Shown here in pieces: positions 13,559 to 26,680 of a stretch of 64,000 nt of DNA. The stretch is taken from contig CM062290.1 in assembly GCA_031216915.1 (NCBI GenBank), positions 168,163,453 to 168,227,452 on the forward strand, written 5' to 3'. Position 1 is the first letter of the stretch; every line of letters begins with the position of its first letter. The translations under genes and the position numbers were made by a program. The stretch comes from Pictodentalium vernedei (taxonomy: Eukaryota > Mollusca > Scaphopoda > Dentaliida > Dentaliidae). Below the pieces are notes generated by a model. The model was not told the origin of the DNA, made no database searches, and saw only the letters and a list, made by a program, of their open reading frames with translations.

Positions 13559-15104
13559 CACCTGGAACTTAATTAAGCACCACCTGTTTTTTTCGCAGTG
13601 GTGTTAATAGAAACTGTCATTACTTTCATACTATCTTAATATATAAGATGGTCAGAAGTGATTGTTTGCGGAAAGAATGGTCTATTGACAAATGAAAGAC
13701 AAGACAATGATGAAAATATGCAGTATTTTAGTGGCGCAAAGTACACATATCTGTCACTAATGTTTTTGATGCAAAAATGTCCTCTCGACAAGTATGGTGC
13801 TTGAACGGTCCATGATGAAACAATACCGGTAATTACTGTAACTGACAAAAAATGTAACTCGCGATATCCTGGACACAATAGCTGCCACTCCTCATGCCAT
13901 GCACTTCCAAATCGGCCAAATTCTGTACAGGCGGATCCCTTGCTTGCACACGACGTCCAAGAAAGTCCCAGAAGTGTTCTAAGTGGTTCAAATCGAGGCT
14001 CACTGCAGGCCAAGGTAGTGTTGTAATAGCGTTGTTCTGAAGGCATGTTCTCACAGCATGGGAACGATTTGACCGTGCATTGCCGTCCAAGAATACAGAG
14101 CAAGTAGCCAACGGGTGGCTATCAAAATGAGGCACGACACCCGGATTGAGAATATCCCGGATGTACAGATGATCATTGAGATTCCCACGTACATGTCACC
14201 GTATCAAGTTTACAATCATGAGAGAGGCATCCCCAGATCATTACTGATCCTCCACCATAAGGAACAGTTAGTCTGATGTTCCTGGGCACGTAAGCAGTAT
14301 TTCTATGCCCCCACACTCTCATGTAACAATGTGTGACGTGAAGCAGGAACCTTCTCTCGTCTGACGAATGGACTCCCCTCCATGTCCTGAGATTCCAATG
14401 TTGTCGTGCCATACGCCACTCCAAACGTCGTCTTTGATGCTGATCGGACAGAGCTGTACACTTGATGACCCTTCTGGACCTCATACCCAGTACTTTGAGA
14501 CGCTTTCGTACAGTTCTGTTGCACAAACGCCGGTTGGGGGGCCAAAGACGTTTCAAAACCCCACTTGAAGCAAAGGGTTCACGCCTAATGAGTCAGAGGC
14601 GTGCCAGACTCTTGACAACCCGAGGAAAGGCCTTTCGGGGTTGTCAGGGCCTTGATCGGTCTTTAACATCGTTCATTTGTTGATGTTTTCGGACAAGTCT
14701 GCTGATGACAGAATGACTATAGCCAAGTTGCCTTCCAATAGCTTTGAATGACATGCATGTTGCATGCATGGCAACGATTTGCCATGTTATTGTCTCTGAC
14801 AGTTTCCCCTTGCCATGTCAACATTTACTGATAAAAGAAGTGACACATTTACTTATTTTATACCCAGATACTGCATGTGGATGATATTGTTTTTTTTTGT
14901 GACATTCGTGGGTAGCATGCTTCACGTGTTCGAGGAGATGTGCCTGGGATACGCTATCACCCAGAAAACCAGAAAAATCGTGTTTTTCACGAGACGAAAT
15001 GCACTGCAAGGCATTATGTTACATAGCAATCATTAAAACATAATAATCAGTGACAGCAACTTCACTGTTATGAAACATTTCAAGGGGTACTTAAATTCCA
15101 GGTG
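13559..15104 (-). mobile_element. Decayed Tc1/mariner transposon
   Basis: The ends are inverted: CACCTGGAACTTAA at 13559 and TTAAATTCCAGGTG ending at 15104, each next to a TA dinucleotide (13557-13558, 15105-15106), as expected for Tc1/mariner insertion. The 1.5-kb interior holds a broken transposase on the - strand. Length, TA target and protein similarity agree. Confidence 0.85.
13833..14815 (-). pseudogene. Tc1-like transposase pseudogene
   Basis: On the - strand the region 14640-14815 retains a helix-turn-helix-like segment (IGRQLGYSHSVISRLVR in pieces). 14173-14556 encodes RLCNRTVRKRLKVLGMRSRR followed by an HSSDERRF block containing the first catalytic Asp and by GGGSVMIWGC. 13833-14135 encodes FLDGNARSNRSHAV (second Asp) and SLDLNHLEHFWDFLGRRV, the region that carries the third acidic residue. 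These are the ordered landmarks of a Tc1-family DDE transposase. Several frame changes and stops separate them, so no active enzyme can be made. Confidence 0.85.
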
Positions 15105-15586
15105 TATGGATTCCTGGCTATTCGCCTCGGTGAAGTGTATCCAACTTCTACTGGGGGCATGGTCTTGCTGTGCATGTCGATGGCGCACTTGCTTTCAACC
15201 AATGCTAACCCTGCTTGTGTGGAGTTAGTACGTTATGGAGTCTGACAGTTGCACCCTGGCTGTCAAAAGTGTTATTTAAACCCCAATAAATAAATCCAAC
15301 TTCAACGATGGGCGTGTACAACGTTCGGTTAAATCAGTTTTTTCAACACTGATCAAGACTTGGTTGACACTGGCTTTGTGTCCTGCATCTTGCCTGAGCC
15401 TGCGGTGAAAGAAGGCCCACCACAACCACATGTAATATACGACACGACATCTGAAATTGTGCCACATTCTCAAGTGCTTTCAGAAAACTATGCGAACCAT
15501 AAAACTCAACAAGCAAAGAAAATAAATTTGCAGCTTGTCAATCAGCGCCCCAGCTGGTAAGGTGTTTGTGATAAACGCTGTTAAAA

Positions 15587-15706
15587 CCCTTATAAAAAAG
15601 TACCATGGTAAACCACGGTAAATCCCCAAATACCCTGGTAATACCATGGTATTACCAGGGTATTTTGGGATTTACCATGGTTTACCATGGTACTTTTTTA
15701 TAAGGG
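15587..15706. repeat. 120-bp near-perfect palindrome (MITE-like)
   Basis: CCCTTATAAAAAAGTACC at the left pairs with GGTACTTTTTTATAAGGG at the right. Pairing continues almost without mismatch to a central GGTAATACC/GGTATTACC, so there is practically no loop. Internal ACCATGGT motifs repeat. It is most likely a hairpin-type non-autonomous DNA transposon. Confidence 0.85.
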
Positions 15707-17597
15707 AACGACCACTAATTATAATTATTCGGGCAGCGAACAGAGGAGCAACTTGCACCGTAATGTTGTTTGGGGTTTAACGATACTTTCAACAGCCAGG
15801 GTCATGTCGAGTCGAACAGTTTAAGGGTGAGAGGAAACCGGACTACTCGGAGTATCGGTCGGGCTCTTCAGCTTACTAATCCGGCACGAGTAGGGTTAGC
15901 ATCGGTTGAAGGTCTGTGGACCGCCATACTACGCCTAAGTACACAACGCCACCGTGCTCCGACAAATGCAGTCGGGAAGAAGTGTCTTGTCCGAGGGCGC
16001 AACGCAACCTGCTCTGGATTATGTAATTCGTCATCATCAGGTCAGTTGAGATAAATTTAGCACGGTAAATAAGACACCGGATCTTTCTTGCCTCCATACT
16101 TTATGAACCAAGATTAAGCGAGAACGACAGGAAAAACGAGGTAAGTTGTCCTTATCCTCGTCTAATTCTGTATTCCCGAATCACGGTGTAGGACATGAAT
16201 AGTGTAGCTTTCTGCATCATTCTGAGGAGCAAATTTAAGATTATAATAGTACTTTTCAACTCGACATGTGAAAGGTAAAGTCACATATGAATTTAAAACA
16301 CCGTCGTTTCAGTTATTTACACAAGTCCACAACAATAGCCGGCATACATTTTGTCCACAAAACAGTACAAAGTCTGCATCACATTAAATTTCAGTTGTAT
16401 GAAAGACCGAAGCGGAAATACTAAACATTTGCTGTGCAGGAATATTGCTTGGAAGAGTCTCGCCGTCAGTTACGAACATTCTAAAATTAGCAACTAAGTG
16501 TTTCAGATCAGATTTGTTAAGGTGCAATATATGGAAGGAAAATTAGTTTACTTTGAAATTCCCAAGTCTGATATTCCATCAATACAAATTAAATATACAC
16601 AAATTATACACCAGAATGAAGATTAGGATGTATAGATAGATAGAATACGGAAAATATATGCAATCAGCTCAGAGTTGACAAAATTGAGCAAGCATTAGTG
16701 GTTCTTGTAAGTCTACGACTGTATTCGCACCAGAACAAATAATCGGATAATATTTCACGAGAACAACTCGTGGCTATATATGTTTCAGGTATCCAGGAAC
16801 AATGCTGGGAAATCAAAATTCTTCCGAATCCACGGACCGAGCTGCGTGGGGTGAATTCCCGGCTTTCTTTTGTTTTCTAATTGTTTATCTTTTGATCAGG
16901 CCAACATAACCGAAAAAGTGTTCATATAGGCCTACAATACCGTCTAAAATCAAATAGGCCTAATGAGACTAGTATCCTTCACACAACAGACTGTTATTTA
17001 GAGACGAGCGGTATTGGAATTTTGAGTTCGGTATCGGTTTCGGTATTTTAGGGAGGTATACCATGGTACAGGTTCGATATTCGGTATCTGCCTTGACTGA
17101 GGTTTGCAGATAGAACCAAAGGGGAATTCACAACAGGAAAATATAAAATAAGTCGTTCTTGTATGATTCTACCACAGCGTCACAAAATTCATGTCACTGC
17201 CAATGAGCTCAGCATTAGCATTCTTTTAACAACACAAATCATATCTACAGTAATTTTGTGACTTTGCCCTAATAAACTTTAACCTTTAAATGCATATTTC
17301 AGGCTTATGTGATCACAGAGCATGTGCCCTCAACACACCATCATTAGGGGGTCCTGCTAACAATAGTCCTGTTAACAATAGGTAAATAAATAACATGGGC
17401 AGCACCTAGGCAGTGATTTCCAGTCAAGACCTGACTCGAAATCACCTCCAAGCAACTGGACATGTACAGGTTGTAGTCTAGCGGGAATTCAGAACATCTG
17501 ACCGGGCCCTTAAGGGGTAACAAAACTGAGAAAAGACAATCAGTCACATTGTTTCATGAAAATGAACAATTCAACTGCTGTCAAGCTTCAACAAGGC
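15707..17597. other. Non-coding, nothing recognised
   Basis: I find no gene, no strong repeat and no RNA signature here. The open frames present are short and have no recognisable motif. Confidence 0.5.
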
Positions 17598-17835
17598 TTA
17601 ACCCATTTACCTAACATGAAAAGCAGACGACACTTGCAAAAAAAATTCTTGAATAACTATTTTTTTCATTTTTTGTCTCAAAAACATAGGTTATGACCCA
17701 TCCACGAGCTCGTTCCAGTGAGGGGTTATAACCTATATTTTTGTGACAAAAAATGAAAAAAAATAATGGAAATTAATTGGCGACTCCTGAGAATAGCGCT
17801 GGCCGGTTTTTGCTGTTACGTTGGGTAAAGGGTTG
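17598..17835 (-). mobile_element. piggyBac-like MITE, copy 1
   Basis: It starts TTAACCCATTTACC and ends GGTAAAGGGTTGA, so the termini are inverted around a TTAA-type target. A central inverted block (CAAAAACATAGGTTATGACC and its complement) flanks AACATAGG-rich arms. This copy is inverted relative to most others in the window. TTAA target plus CCCTTTACC ends suggest piggyBac-superfamily mobilisation (inference). Confidence 0.75.
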
Positions 17836-18895
17836 ATAGAGAATTTGGAAAAAATTGAAGATACAGACAGTTTCGGTATTCAGTGCTTAGTTCGATTTTT
17901 CGGTATCCCCATGATATCGTAATCGGTTCTGTTTTTCGGTATATTGCGCATCTCAACTCTTATTATATGGAGACTGCACAGCTGCCATGTCATTTATAAG
18001 TTGTCATGACACCTGTTTGAATTTCTAAGAACTGCGCGATTATTTTTTGCGATTAAAATTCGTGGTATAACGTGACGTACACATTTGTGTCGGCCATGGA
18101 ATGCTTCTTCGATGAAAAATGCATCCAGTGTTGGACTGTCCCCCAAAACAGCCATCGCCTTCATTGTAAAGAGTTTTGAATGCCCAGCCTTTTTGAATAT
18201 CCGAAGCACATTTATCTTTGAGTTGTTCTCGTGAAATATTATTTTATTATCAGTTCAGGTACGAATACGGTAGCAGACTTTCGGGAACCACTGATGCCTT
18301 CTGTCAACTCTGTGAATTGGTTGTATCTATTTTAGGTGTTCTATACATCACATTTTTCATTTTGATGTACCGATACAATTTGTGTATATTTAATTTGAAT
18401 TTATGGAATACCGGTGGTGGGATTTTCAAATTAAACTAATTTACCTTTCTTGTTTAGCACCTTAAGCCATTCAACGAACTTGAAATGACTTTTTGCCTTG
18501 TGACTGTCCACTCTTTTTTCTTGTTTACCTAACCACAGCCACATTTCTAAAACTACACTCAACAAATAAATCTGACACCATTGTTAAATACTAATCAATT
18601 AGTCCAAAACAAAGTTCAATAGAATCCATTAATCCAGCAATGAAAAAACCTTCCAGTTGGTATTGTAATGTCCACGAATGTGTCTGTAGAAACAGTGCCC
18701 CATAAAATGCAATAAACTGTTGACTCAAAAAGTCAGAGGTCTCCAGTAAATTCCAATAAAGCACTAAGCGACATTCAAATGGAATTAATATCCAACAAGT
18801 AGTTGCGCCTCAAGTAGTTTGAAAATAATCCAGTTGAATTCTGTTTTTTTTTCACAAGAATATATCCTAGTTCACACAAGAAAAATGAATTCTTT

Positions 18896-19115
18896 TTAAC
18901 CCTTTACCCAACGTAACGGCCAAAACCGGCCACCGTTATTCTCAAAAATCGCCAGTTAATTTTCATTATTTTTTCATTTTTTGTCTCAAAAACATAGGTT
19001 ATGACCCTTCAGTGAGGGGTCATAACCTATGTTTTTGAGACAAAAAATAAAACATTTAGTTACTCAAGATTTTTTTGCAAGTGGCGTCTGCTTTTCATGA
19101 TAGGTAAAGGGTTAA
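18896..19115 (+). mobile_element. piggyBac-like MITE, copy 2 (complete)
   Basis: TTAA at both ends (18896-18899 and 19112-19115) flanks CCCTTTACCCAACGTAACG and GGTAAAGGG termini. The centre is a hairpin built on GTCTCAAAAACATAGG and its complement. It is a well-preserved reference copy of the family. Confidence 0.85.
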
Positions 19116-19689
19116 ATTTTGGAAACACTTTCCAGGACAAAAATGATGATCAGACCATAAAATAATATTCTGTAGAATATATAGTAAACTCAGCTACTGT
19201 CTATGGTGATTCACTCTCGTGTAATTATAATCTCCAGTGTTCAATGAATGCTGAATATATGACCAAGTCACTTATCAATGCTGTGTGAGATGGATGAGTG
19301 TCAAGAGTCTATTGACAGAGACTTATATAGTCTTCTAAGAGAAAGTTTCAGAATGAGAAATTTCCCCAATGTTCTATTGCTCTATTAATTCGGATTGGCC
19401 GAATTAAGGCACCTCATAAAGTTTCTAGATGATTCTGTTTAATTTCAAGTAAACAAGTGTGGCCCAACTAAACAATTAAAGAGCTGAAAAAGATCCCGTT
19501 AAAAGTATTTGTAAACGTGTTGCTAGGTACATTCAAAGGTCAATGAGTGCTAATAAGTGATCACACAGGCCAAAGTCTGCTTATTCTCATTAAAAAAATA
19601 TTTTTTTAGAAAATATTAATTGTTCATAATTATTAAGTAAGGACGTATCAAGTTTGGTATTATAATGGGGGCCTATAACTATCACACGC

Positions 19690-20640
19690 CGATTTATGGA
19701 CACTTCAAGTTGTAAACCTCTATGTTTTTATTTCAAATTTACACCGCCGATGCTGGCGATGCCAATTTTACTTTTTTCAACTTTCATTTTCAACCTTATT
19801 TTGAGCCCCCGCCTTTCGAATTTTTGGAATAAAGTAAAAGCCATATCTAAAAATGCAAATAGTTTTCAGCTGACGAAAAATTAGTCAGGGACAGCCTGGC
19901 CGTTGCGGTGTCGATATCACGTCAATGTCGCAAAAATTAAGTTCATCCGATTTGGATGAAATTTTTAATATTTGTAAAGCTAAAAAAATTAGCTGACAGC
20001 TATCTTTTGGTTGTCAATTGATAACCATTTTTGACGTTTTTACGTCATTTCTAATAATGCGAGCGATGCAGCTTTTACGTTTTTTTTCTTTATCGTTTAT
20101 TGTCTATCTCATTGTGAGGCTCACCCTTTTGAAATTTTGTGAATATAATCTCCACAAAAAATATATGTCTAAAAATGTGTTGCTATCCTTGGAAATTCAT
20201 AACGGTTATGGTCGAACTCTTGGGAGGCATCATAAGGGGTAGGGGCGTGAGAGGGGCAGGGCGTGAGGGGTGTGTGTGTGGTTCACAGGTTAAAAAATAA
20301 AATGTGTCGAATATTCTTGAAATTTGAGTATAGTGTAGAGCTAAAAAATATGAGATAGCCGATTTTTAGTTTTTCGAGTTATCACCATTTATGACGCTTT
20401 TACGTCACTTCAAAGTTTAGCCTATTTTTGACAATTTTCACTTAAAACGGCTAGTTTTGTGACACCCTTAGCGCCGTATTTCTAAGGGATACAGCTATGA
20501 AACTATACACTCACATTTATGGCCATCTGCTGTTGTGAACCTTCATGTTTTTATATCTAATTGAAACCAAAGATCTGAGCGATGTCAGTTTGGGGTTTTT
20601 GTGTTTACCTTCTACCTCCAACCCTATTTTTATGTCATCG
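19690..20640. repeat. Degenerate internal duplication
   Basis: Phrases near 19690-19810 and 20020-20050 recur in diverged form near 20380-20410 and 20520-20640 (TTTTTACGTCA(T/C)TT; CTATGTTTTTAT). No coding frame is conserved. Confidence 0.4.
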
Positions 20641-20699
20641 GGAGACTCTCTCGGGAGCATTATGTTTTCACCATGTCCGTCCACCCGTCCGTCCGGCGT

Positions 20700-21420
20700 T
20701 AACTTTTGGATTCCGCCAAATAACTAGAGAACCGCTTATTTGATCAAATCATAATTTTAGAGGTAACTTGTGGATGACTAGACAATGCTTCCTTTCGATT
20801 TTGGCCCAGCTAGCCAATTCAATATGACCGCGATGGCAGCTGTATTGAATTTGGTTTCCGTCCAATAACTGGAGAAGACTGATTTGAATCATTTCTATTT
20901 TTAGTTATGCATTGTTGGTGTCTAGAGGAAGCTTCTTTCGATTTGGACCAGTTAGCGATCCAAGATGGCCGCCAATGGCCAATTCATTATGGCGGCCATC
21001 TGGAATTTGGTTTCCATCCAATAACTAATGAATGTTGACTCAAATCATTTTTATGTTTTAATTATGCATTGTTGGTGTCTAGAGGAAGCTTCCTTTCGAT
21101 TTTGGACCTGTCAGCTGAACCAAGATGGCCGCCAGTGGCCAATTCATTATGGCTTCCATGGTGACCATTTTGAATTGGGTTTCCATCCAATAACTAATGA
21201 ATACTGACACGAATCAAGTTCAGTTTTTGGTTATGCATTATTGGTGTCTAGAGGAAGCTTCCATTTGATTTTGGATCAGCTAGCCAATTCAACATGGCCA
21301 CCATTGCGGCCATATTGAATTTTGTTTCCGTCCAATAACAAATATATGCTGACTCAAATCAATTTTTTAATGCGTTATTGCTGTCAAGAGGAAGCTTCCT
21401 TTTGATTTGGTTATGCCTCC
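20700..21420. repeat. Tandem repeat, ~145-170 bp unit, about 5 copies
   Basis: The phrase (G)GAAGCTTCCTTTCGATTTGG recurs near 20787, 20930, 21087, 21256 and 21390. It is accompanied by CCAAGATGGCCGCC or CAACATGGCC and by TCCAATAACTAATGAAT. Copies are diverged and no protein frame survives across them. Confidence 0.75.
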
Positions 21421-22974
21421 GAGAGACTTGCCAACTCTTTTATGACGCTGTCGGGGTTATATGCCACGCTTTGCGTTACTCTTGTTAACATTAGCTTTTC
21501 GAAATTTTGGAAATATAATCACAATTTGGACTACAAAACGGCGTTGGCCGTGTTTGAATGGCTTCCAGAGATTTGTTTTGTGATCTCGATCTACTTTTTA
21601 ATGAAACCATTATTTTCCAATATGACATTTGGAAAGAGTTCACTACATGTGTGGTAAATTTGCCGGACCATTATTCAGCTAAAAGACTCGAGATTTCGCG
21701 AATCAATTTCAAGAAGCCTCGCATGGATGTATGAAACCACTATCTCGAATGATTTAAACCAGTCGACTTCGTACCAGTAAGCAATCGAAAACCGGTGTTT
21801 GTATATGGGTACACGGCACTAATCCATAAACTTGTTAAGTTATTGGGGGCGTTTCATTTAAACAGAGCGAGTAACAGGTCCATATTTTATGTATTTTCTG
21901 GACCTCCTTTCGCACAAGTTCCGTACGTTTTTCGGAGTTTTGGTGTCGCCCTGTCTGATTTCTAGAGTGGTACTTGATTGCTATGGGTTACGCGTAGAGC
22001 TGTAATGGTATTGTTTCCTCCGCAATATTGGATTGATGAAGACAGCATAGCAGGGGAGACAACACTGCTTGGAGTTTACACAGGATCAATCGGAGGGGGG
22101 GGGGGGGGGGGGTGTCACAGTACTAAATATTTCCCCCTAGGCGACCTTTATAACAATTATGCAGGCCCGTCGGAACGAAATTTATATTGGGGGGGGGGGG
22201 GGGGGGCTGATATTACTAATTTACTAATTTGGGTGAACTGGCTGATACTAATGGGTATGGGGTATCCAGATGCCGAAGGCATCTGGCGCGAGTGCTGAAG
22301 GCACGAGCTTTTTGAGGGGGGAGGGGGGGGGGGTTACTCCCCCAGAAATTTTTTTGAAAAGGGCAATCAAAGGAAGCATTCTGGTAGCTTTTGAAGCAAA
22401 AACCTCTTGATTTTTTTAAACGGCAAAAGTTGTTTTTTTTTATCCGAGCGGCGAGTGGGGGTGAACACGAGAGGGGGTATCCTCCGTCTCGTTGGTGGGG
22501 GTCCGGGAAAATTTTCGAATTTAAGATGTAAAAACATGCATCCTGGTTGAATCTGAGCAAATAAATCGTATATTCCTATGACGCGAAGCGTCATCCGAAC
22601 CGCAAAGAGGCGAGTGGGGGGTGAGCACGAGTTGGGCACTAAAGGGGATCCAAATCCGACCAATGTCTTTGAAATTACAATCCAAAACGTTTGTAAGGAC
22701 GAACGGACTGACGGACGTTCTACCGCAGATGTACTTGTGAGGTGATTTTAGTGTTAGGTATGAGGAAAATTCCGCAACTCACAAGTGGGTTTTTCGCACC
22801 TCACAAGTTGAAAAAAACCTCACAAGTGGTTGGTGTACTAACGGTTTTAACCTCACAAGTAACGACTGTACACGGACGGTCATCTCGCAAGGCCTCTACG
22901 GTGGCCTGGACGGACGGACGGACGGACGGACCATGCATCTCGACTAACACATGTATTTATTCACAAATTAAGGA

Positions 22975-23170
22975 ATAACTAATATTTTTCATTTTTTGCG
23001 TCAAAAACATAGCTTATGACACCTCACGGGAACGAGCTCAACGAGCTCTTTCTAATGAGGGGCCTTAAGCTATGTTTTTGATACAAAAATGAATAAAATT
23101 ATGAAAATTGAATGGTGATTTTTGTGAATAACGCTTGAGGTTTTGATCGTTATGTCGGGTGAAGGGTTCA
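22975..23170 (+). mobile_element. piggyBac-like MITE, copy 3 (5'-truncated)
   Basis: It retains the CATTTTTTGCGTCAAAAACA hairpin arms and a terminal TGTCGGGTGAAGGGTT. The left terminus is lost next to a (GGAC)n run at 22908-22930. Confidence 0.65.
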
Positions 23171-23345
23171 AACTATAATCCCTTTGACAAATATTCCAAC
23201 AACATCATCAAGGCATGCCTTCGAAAAAGGCATGCCTTGGTTATATAGAGGGAATATTTCTTCAGCTGGGATTGAGTCATGATAGTCAAGACAAATTGAG
23301 TATCACACCGCAATCGGTAATCTTCGCGACATCCTTGCTTGGGAC
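23168..23345 (+). repeat. Dispersed repeat 'AAGGCATGCCTT', copy 1
   Basis: It contains the palindrome AAGGCATGCCTT-CGAAAA-AGGCATGCCTT followed by GAATAT, GACAAATTGAG and GCGACATCC. The same order is found at 30300-30512 and 52360-52560, so this is a moderately diverged dispersed family of about 180-210 bp. Confidence 0.7.
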
Positions 23346-23599
23346 AATCTCGCTGATATACAAGCACAATTGCAAATCTGTAAAGTTACAGACCCGAAGC
23401 ACAAAGAAAGTTCTTGTAAGTTATAGAATTAAGGTGAATAAGCAGGTGTTACTCTTGTAGGCCTAATACAAATTAGAGCTGAAACGGTTAAGGGGTTTTC
23501 TTGATCGATTAATCACGTGGATTAACCTTGGTTAACCGATTAATCACTTGTCCAAATAGATATCTGAATAATTGCCATACGGTTTGTTGATTTACAGCA

Positions 23600-23804
23600 T
23601 GAACCCTTTACCCAACGTAACAAACAAAATCGACTAGGTCTATATACAAAAATCTCCATTCAAATTTATTATGTCTTCAATTTTTGTCTCAAAAACATAG
23701 CTTATGTAATAAGCTATGTTTTTGAGACAAAAATTGAAAATTTTTAGTAAATCATGAATTTATTTTGCAAGTATCGTCTGCTACCTGCTTTGGTAAAGGG
23801 TTAA
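23600..23804 (+). mobile_element. piggyBac-like MITE, copy 4
   Basis: Termini CCCTTTACCCAACGTAAC and GGTAAAGGGTTAA (TTAA at 23801-23804) flank a hairpin on GTCTCAAAAACATAGCTTAT. Confidence 0.8.
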
Positions 23805-24184
23805 GAATGACCATTTCTAGCCACTGATACAGTATGATGACCATGCAAGTAAACAAATATGTCAGCAAGTAACTTGCATGCTTTACACTCTCTCATATAA
23901 TTGATGTGAGTCAGTGTGACACTGTTTTCCTGTTTTGGAGAAAGTTTGTTCCTTTGTTAACCCATATAATACAGTAGTTCAAAAGGTTAATCGATCAATT
24001 GCTTTTTGGGTCGATCAAGATTTTGATCATTGATTAATCGATTAATCGGTTAACCGTTTCAGCTTTGATAAGCAGATGTTACTCTTGTAGTACAAATCGA
24101 TACGTGCATTTCGGAATGGCACAAAAATACGCGCTGTCAGTAATTTTACCCCATAATGAGTTGTATGACAGATTTGAATACTGA

Positions 24185-24345
24185 AAAATGGAACGCTAAC
24201 ACTTCACCAAACACGATTATCAGACGACACTCACAAAAAATAATTTCTTCAATAAATAAATATTTTAAAGCTTTACCTCGGAGCATAGCTTTTGGCACCC
24301 CACTGGAAAGAGATTGACGGGATCGTTCCAATGAGGGGTCACAAG
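24185..24345 (-). mobile_element. piggyBac-like MITE, copy 5 (diverged fragment)
   Basis: The CAGACGACACT subterminal block and an AATGAGGGGTCA-type centre are recognisable, but the far terminus is lost. A separate MITE terminus (GTTGCGTTGGGTGATATGTTAA) abuts copy 6 at 24955-24980. Confidence 0.45.
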
Positions 24346-24976
24346 CAGGAACGCTGTTAAGGGGCACCGAATGAAAGATATCCATCTCTAGATTTCCAAT
24401 CGCCCCTCTCCCGGCAGACAAATTCCTACTACCACTAGTACACTACATCGTTTCCAACGAGTAGGAAATTCCATTTGTGTCCCCCCGCCTCCCACATTGT
24501 GAACATATTTTCCAGCTAAAGCTTTTAATGACGCAGATTTCCATTTGTACCCCCTCTGACTGTAAATTATCCAACAGCGACTCACGTTAGTCACAAATTC
24601 CAACTACAAATTAATATTTGGGGAGATTTTTATTACTTTTAAGTCAACATTTGGTTTGCACGACTTTTCAGTCTAAAAACTCCATATTTTGGCCAAATTG
24701 TAAGCATGTTTGGAAAAAGACCACTAACACCTTGTCTGAAAGCTTTTGCAATTTAGACCTTGTTGTAAATTTAACGAATAATTTTTTTTTTTTGGGGGGG
24801 GGGGGGGCACCCCCTTCTCCACCTCACACACAAACACATACAACTGTGGCAACGTGCCTGGTCATAAGTATGCTTTGGACACAAAATAGAACAAGAGAGT
24901 AAAATTGGAAATGTTATTTTTGTAAACAGGACCGGGGGGGGGGGGGGGGGGGGTAGCCGTTGCGTTGGGTGATATG

Positions 24977-25222
24977 TTAATCCTTTATCCAACGTAACAG
25001 CAAAAACCAGACAGCACTATTCACAAAAAATCATTATTCAGTTTTCATTATTTTTAAATTTTTTTTTGTCTCAAAAACATAACCTTTGACCCCTCATTGG
25101 AACAAACTCGTGTAGTTAGTTCCAACGTGGGGGTCATAAGCTATGCTTTTTCACGCAAAAATAGTTATTCAAGAATTTTATTTGCAAGTGTCGTCTGCCT
25201 TTCGTGTTAGATAAAGGGTTAA
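24977..25222 (+). mobile_element. piggyBac-like MITE, copy 6
   Basis: TTAA at 24977 and at 25219-25222 bounds TCCTTTATCCAACGTAAC and ATAAAGGG termini. The centre carries GTCTCAAAAACATAACC and its diverged partner. Confidence 0.75.
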
Positions 25223-26487
25223 AGGACGACACGAAACAACATTGTAGGCCTACAATAGCTGTTCTCTATGTTCTTTATATAGTTTAGAACCTACTTTCTC
25301 TGTATGTTTACACCGAAAACGGTATACATTATGGGCGCCAACGGACTGTTTTATGGAAGTTGGACGTCTTTTGAGTGGTGGAATGCTATCAAGAAAATCT
25401 CCCGTGGACCACTCTCCTGAAAGGCCATTAGGGACACCCATTCCTCCGATTAAAGGCAGTTCCGGTTATTTCAGTCCGTATAGTATCATAAATATTGGGC
25501 GTGCCCATAAGAACTCCATTTATGGATATCACATCGACGTGCAGATTATGAGCGCGTCCCCTGTTTTTTAACATTTTTTTACTAGCACTAAGACCAGGCA
25601 AGGGACAGGGTACTATCCATGAGAGCACATTTACATCCACTACCAGAGTTAATGGATGTTCATATGTTATCGCGGATAATATCGTCCTCTATGAACAAGT
25701 ATAGATGGGCACACAGCCCCTGTGCTAGTTTCATGTTGTGTGGGTCGTTATCAGTTGGTTTCCCGTTTTCAAAATTTGAATGAGTCTGATGATGTTCAAA
25801 GAAGCCACCGGGGGGTCACACTGGGCTACCATTTTCCAAACTTTTCCCCGGGGTGACCCCGCACCCTGCCAACAAGTGTAGGATATATATAAGCCTGCCA
25901 TGTACAACTCACCATACCGCTGCGCATTTGGTGTTAAGCATCACGACCAATGAGCTAGGACTGAAAATGCTTTCCCCCAATCCGAATTCTGGATTCACCA
26001 CTATAGTTTCACAACAGCGGAGGCTATCTTTGTAAGGACTAAATAAATATTAAAAGTTGGTCATATTGACTGAATTGTGATAGATCCTTGCATTTCGAAG
26101 GTTCACAATTGATCATCATGTGCTGCTTTCTGCATGGTGCTGACCTGGAAAACATTTTTGTGTCATTTCGTTCAAAATTCATAATTTGTGTAGGTTAGTA
26201 CACTCATCTAGGAGCTTCATTTGGTCTTCGGGGCAAATATTTGACGCCTTTCTGGATAAAATCCTAAAACGTATACGATAGAATCACTGACTCAAAGAAT
26301 CACCGGGTCTATCAGAAATTTTGAATTTTAACTCCGCAAGACTCTATGAAGTACCCCCAACCGCAGTAATTTTTTTCTGGCCAATTCGCCGCCTGTTTTC
26401 ATCAAATTCGTCATTAGAAATACACTTTTCGTGGATTTATTCAGTCTTTAAAACACACGGGATATTATTTCAGAATTCAACCTAAAT

Positions 26488-26680
26488 ATGGCAGCAGTGC
26501 AGGACATAGAAATTAAGGACAGAAGTGGATGCACCATGAAAACTCAACAAATCGGCGATTACGTGTTCGGCCATGGATATCCATCGAAAATTAGTAAAAG
26601 ACATGCTAATGGCCTGAATGACATCGAAAGCGAAGAATTCTTTGATGACGACATCCTCATAGTCTCGTACCCACGCTCAG
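26488..26680 (+). CDS. Sulfotransferase exon 1
   Basis: Starts at ATG 26488. A possible acceptor (TTATTTCAG, ending 26473) just upstream suggests an additional 5'-noncoding exon. It encodes an acidic N-terminus and DDDILIVSYPRS, the strand leading into the PAPS-binding loop. The donor is G|GTATGT at 26681, and the exon ends in phase 1. Confidence 0.85.
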
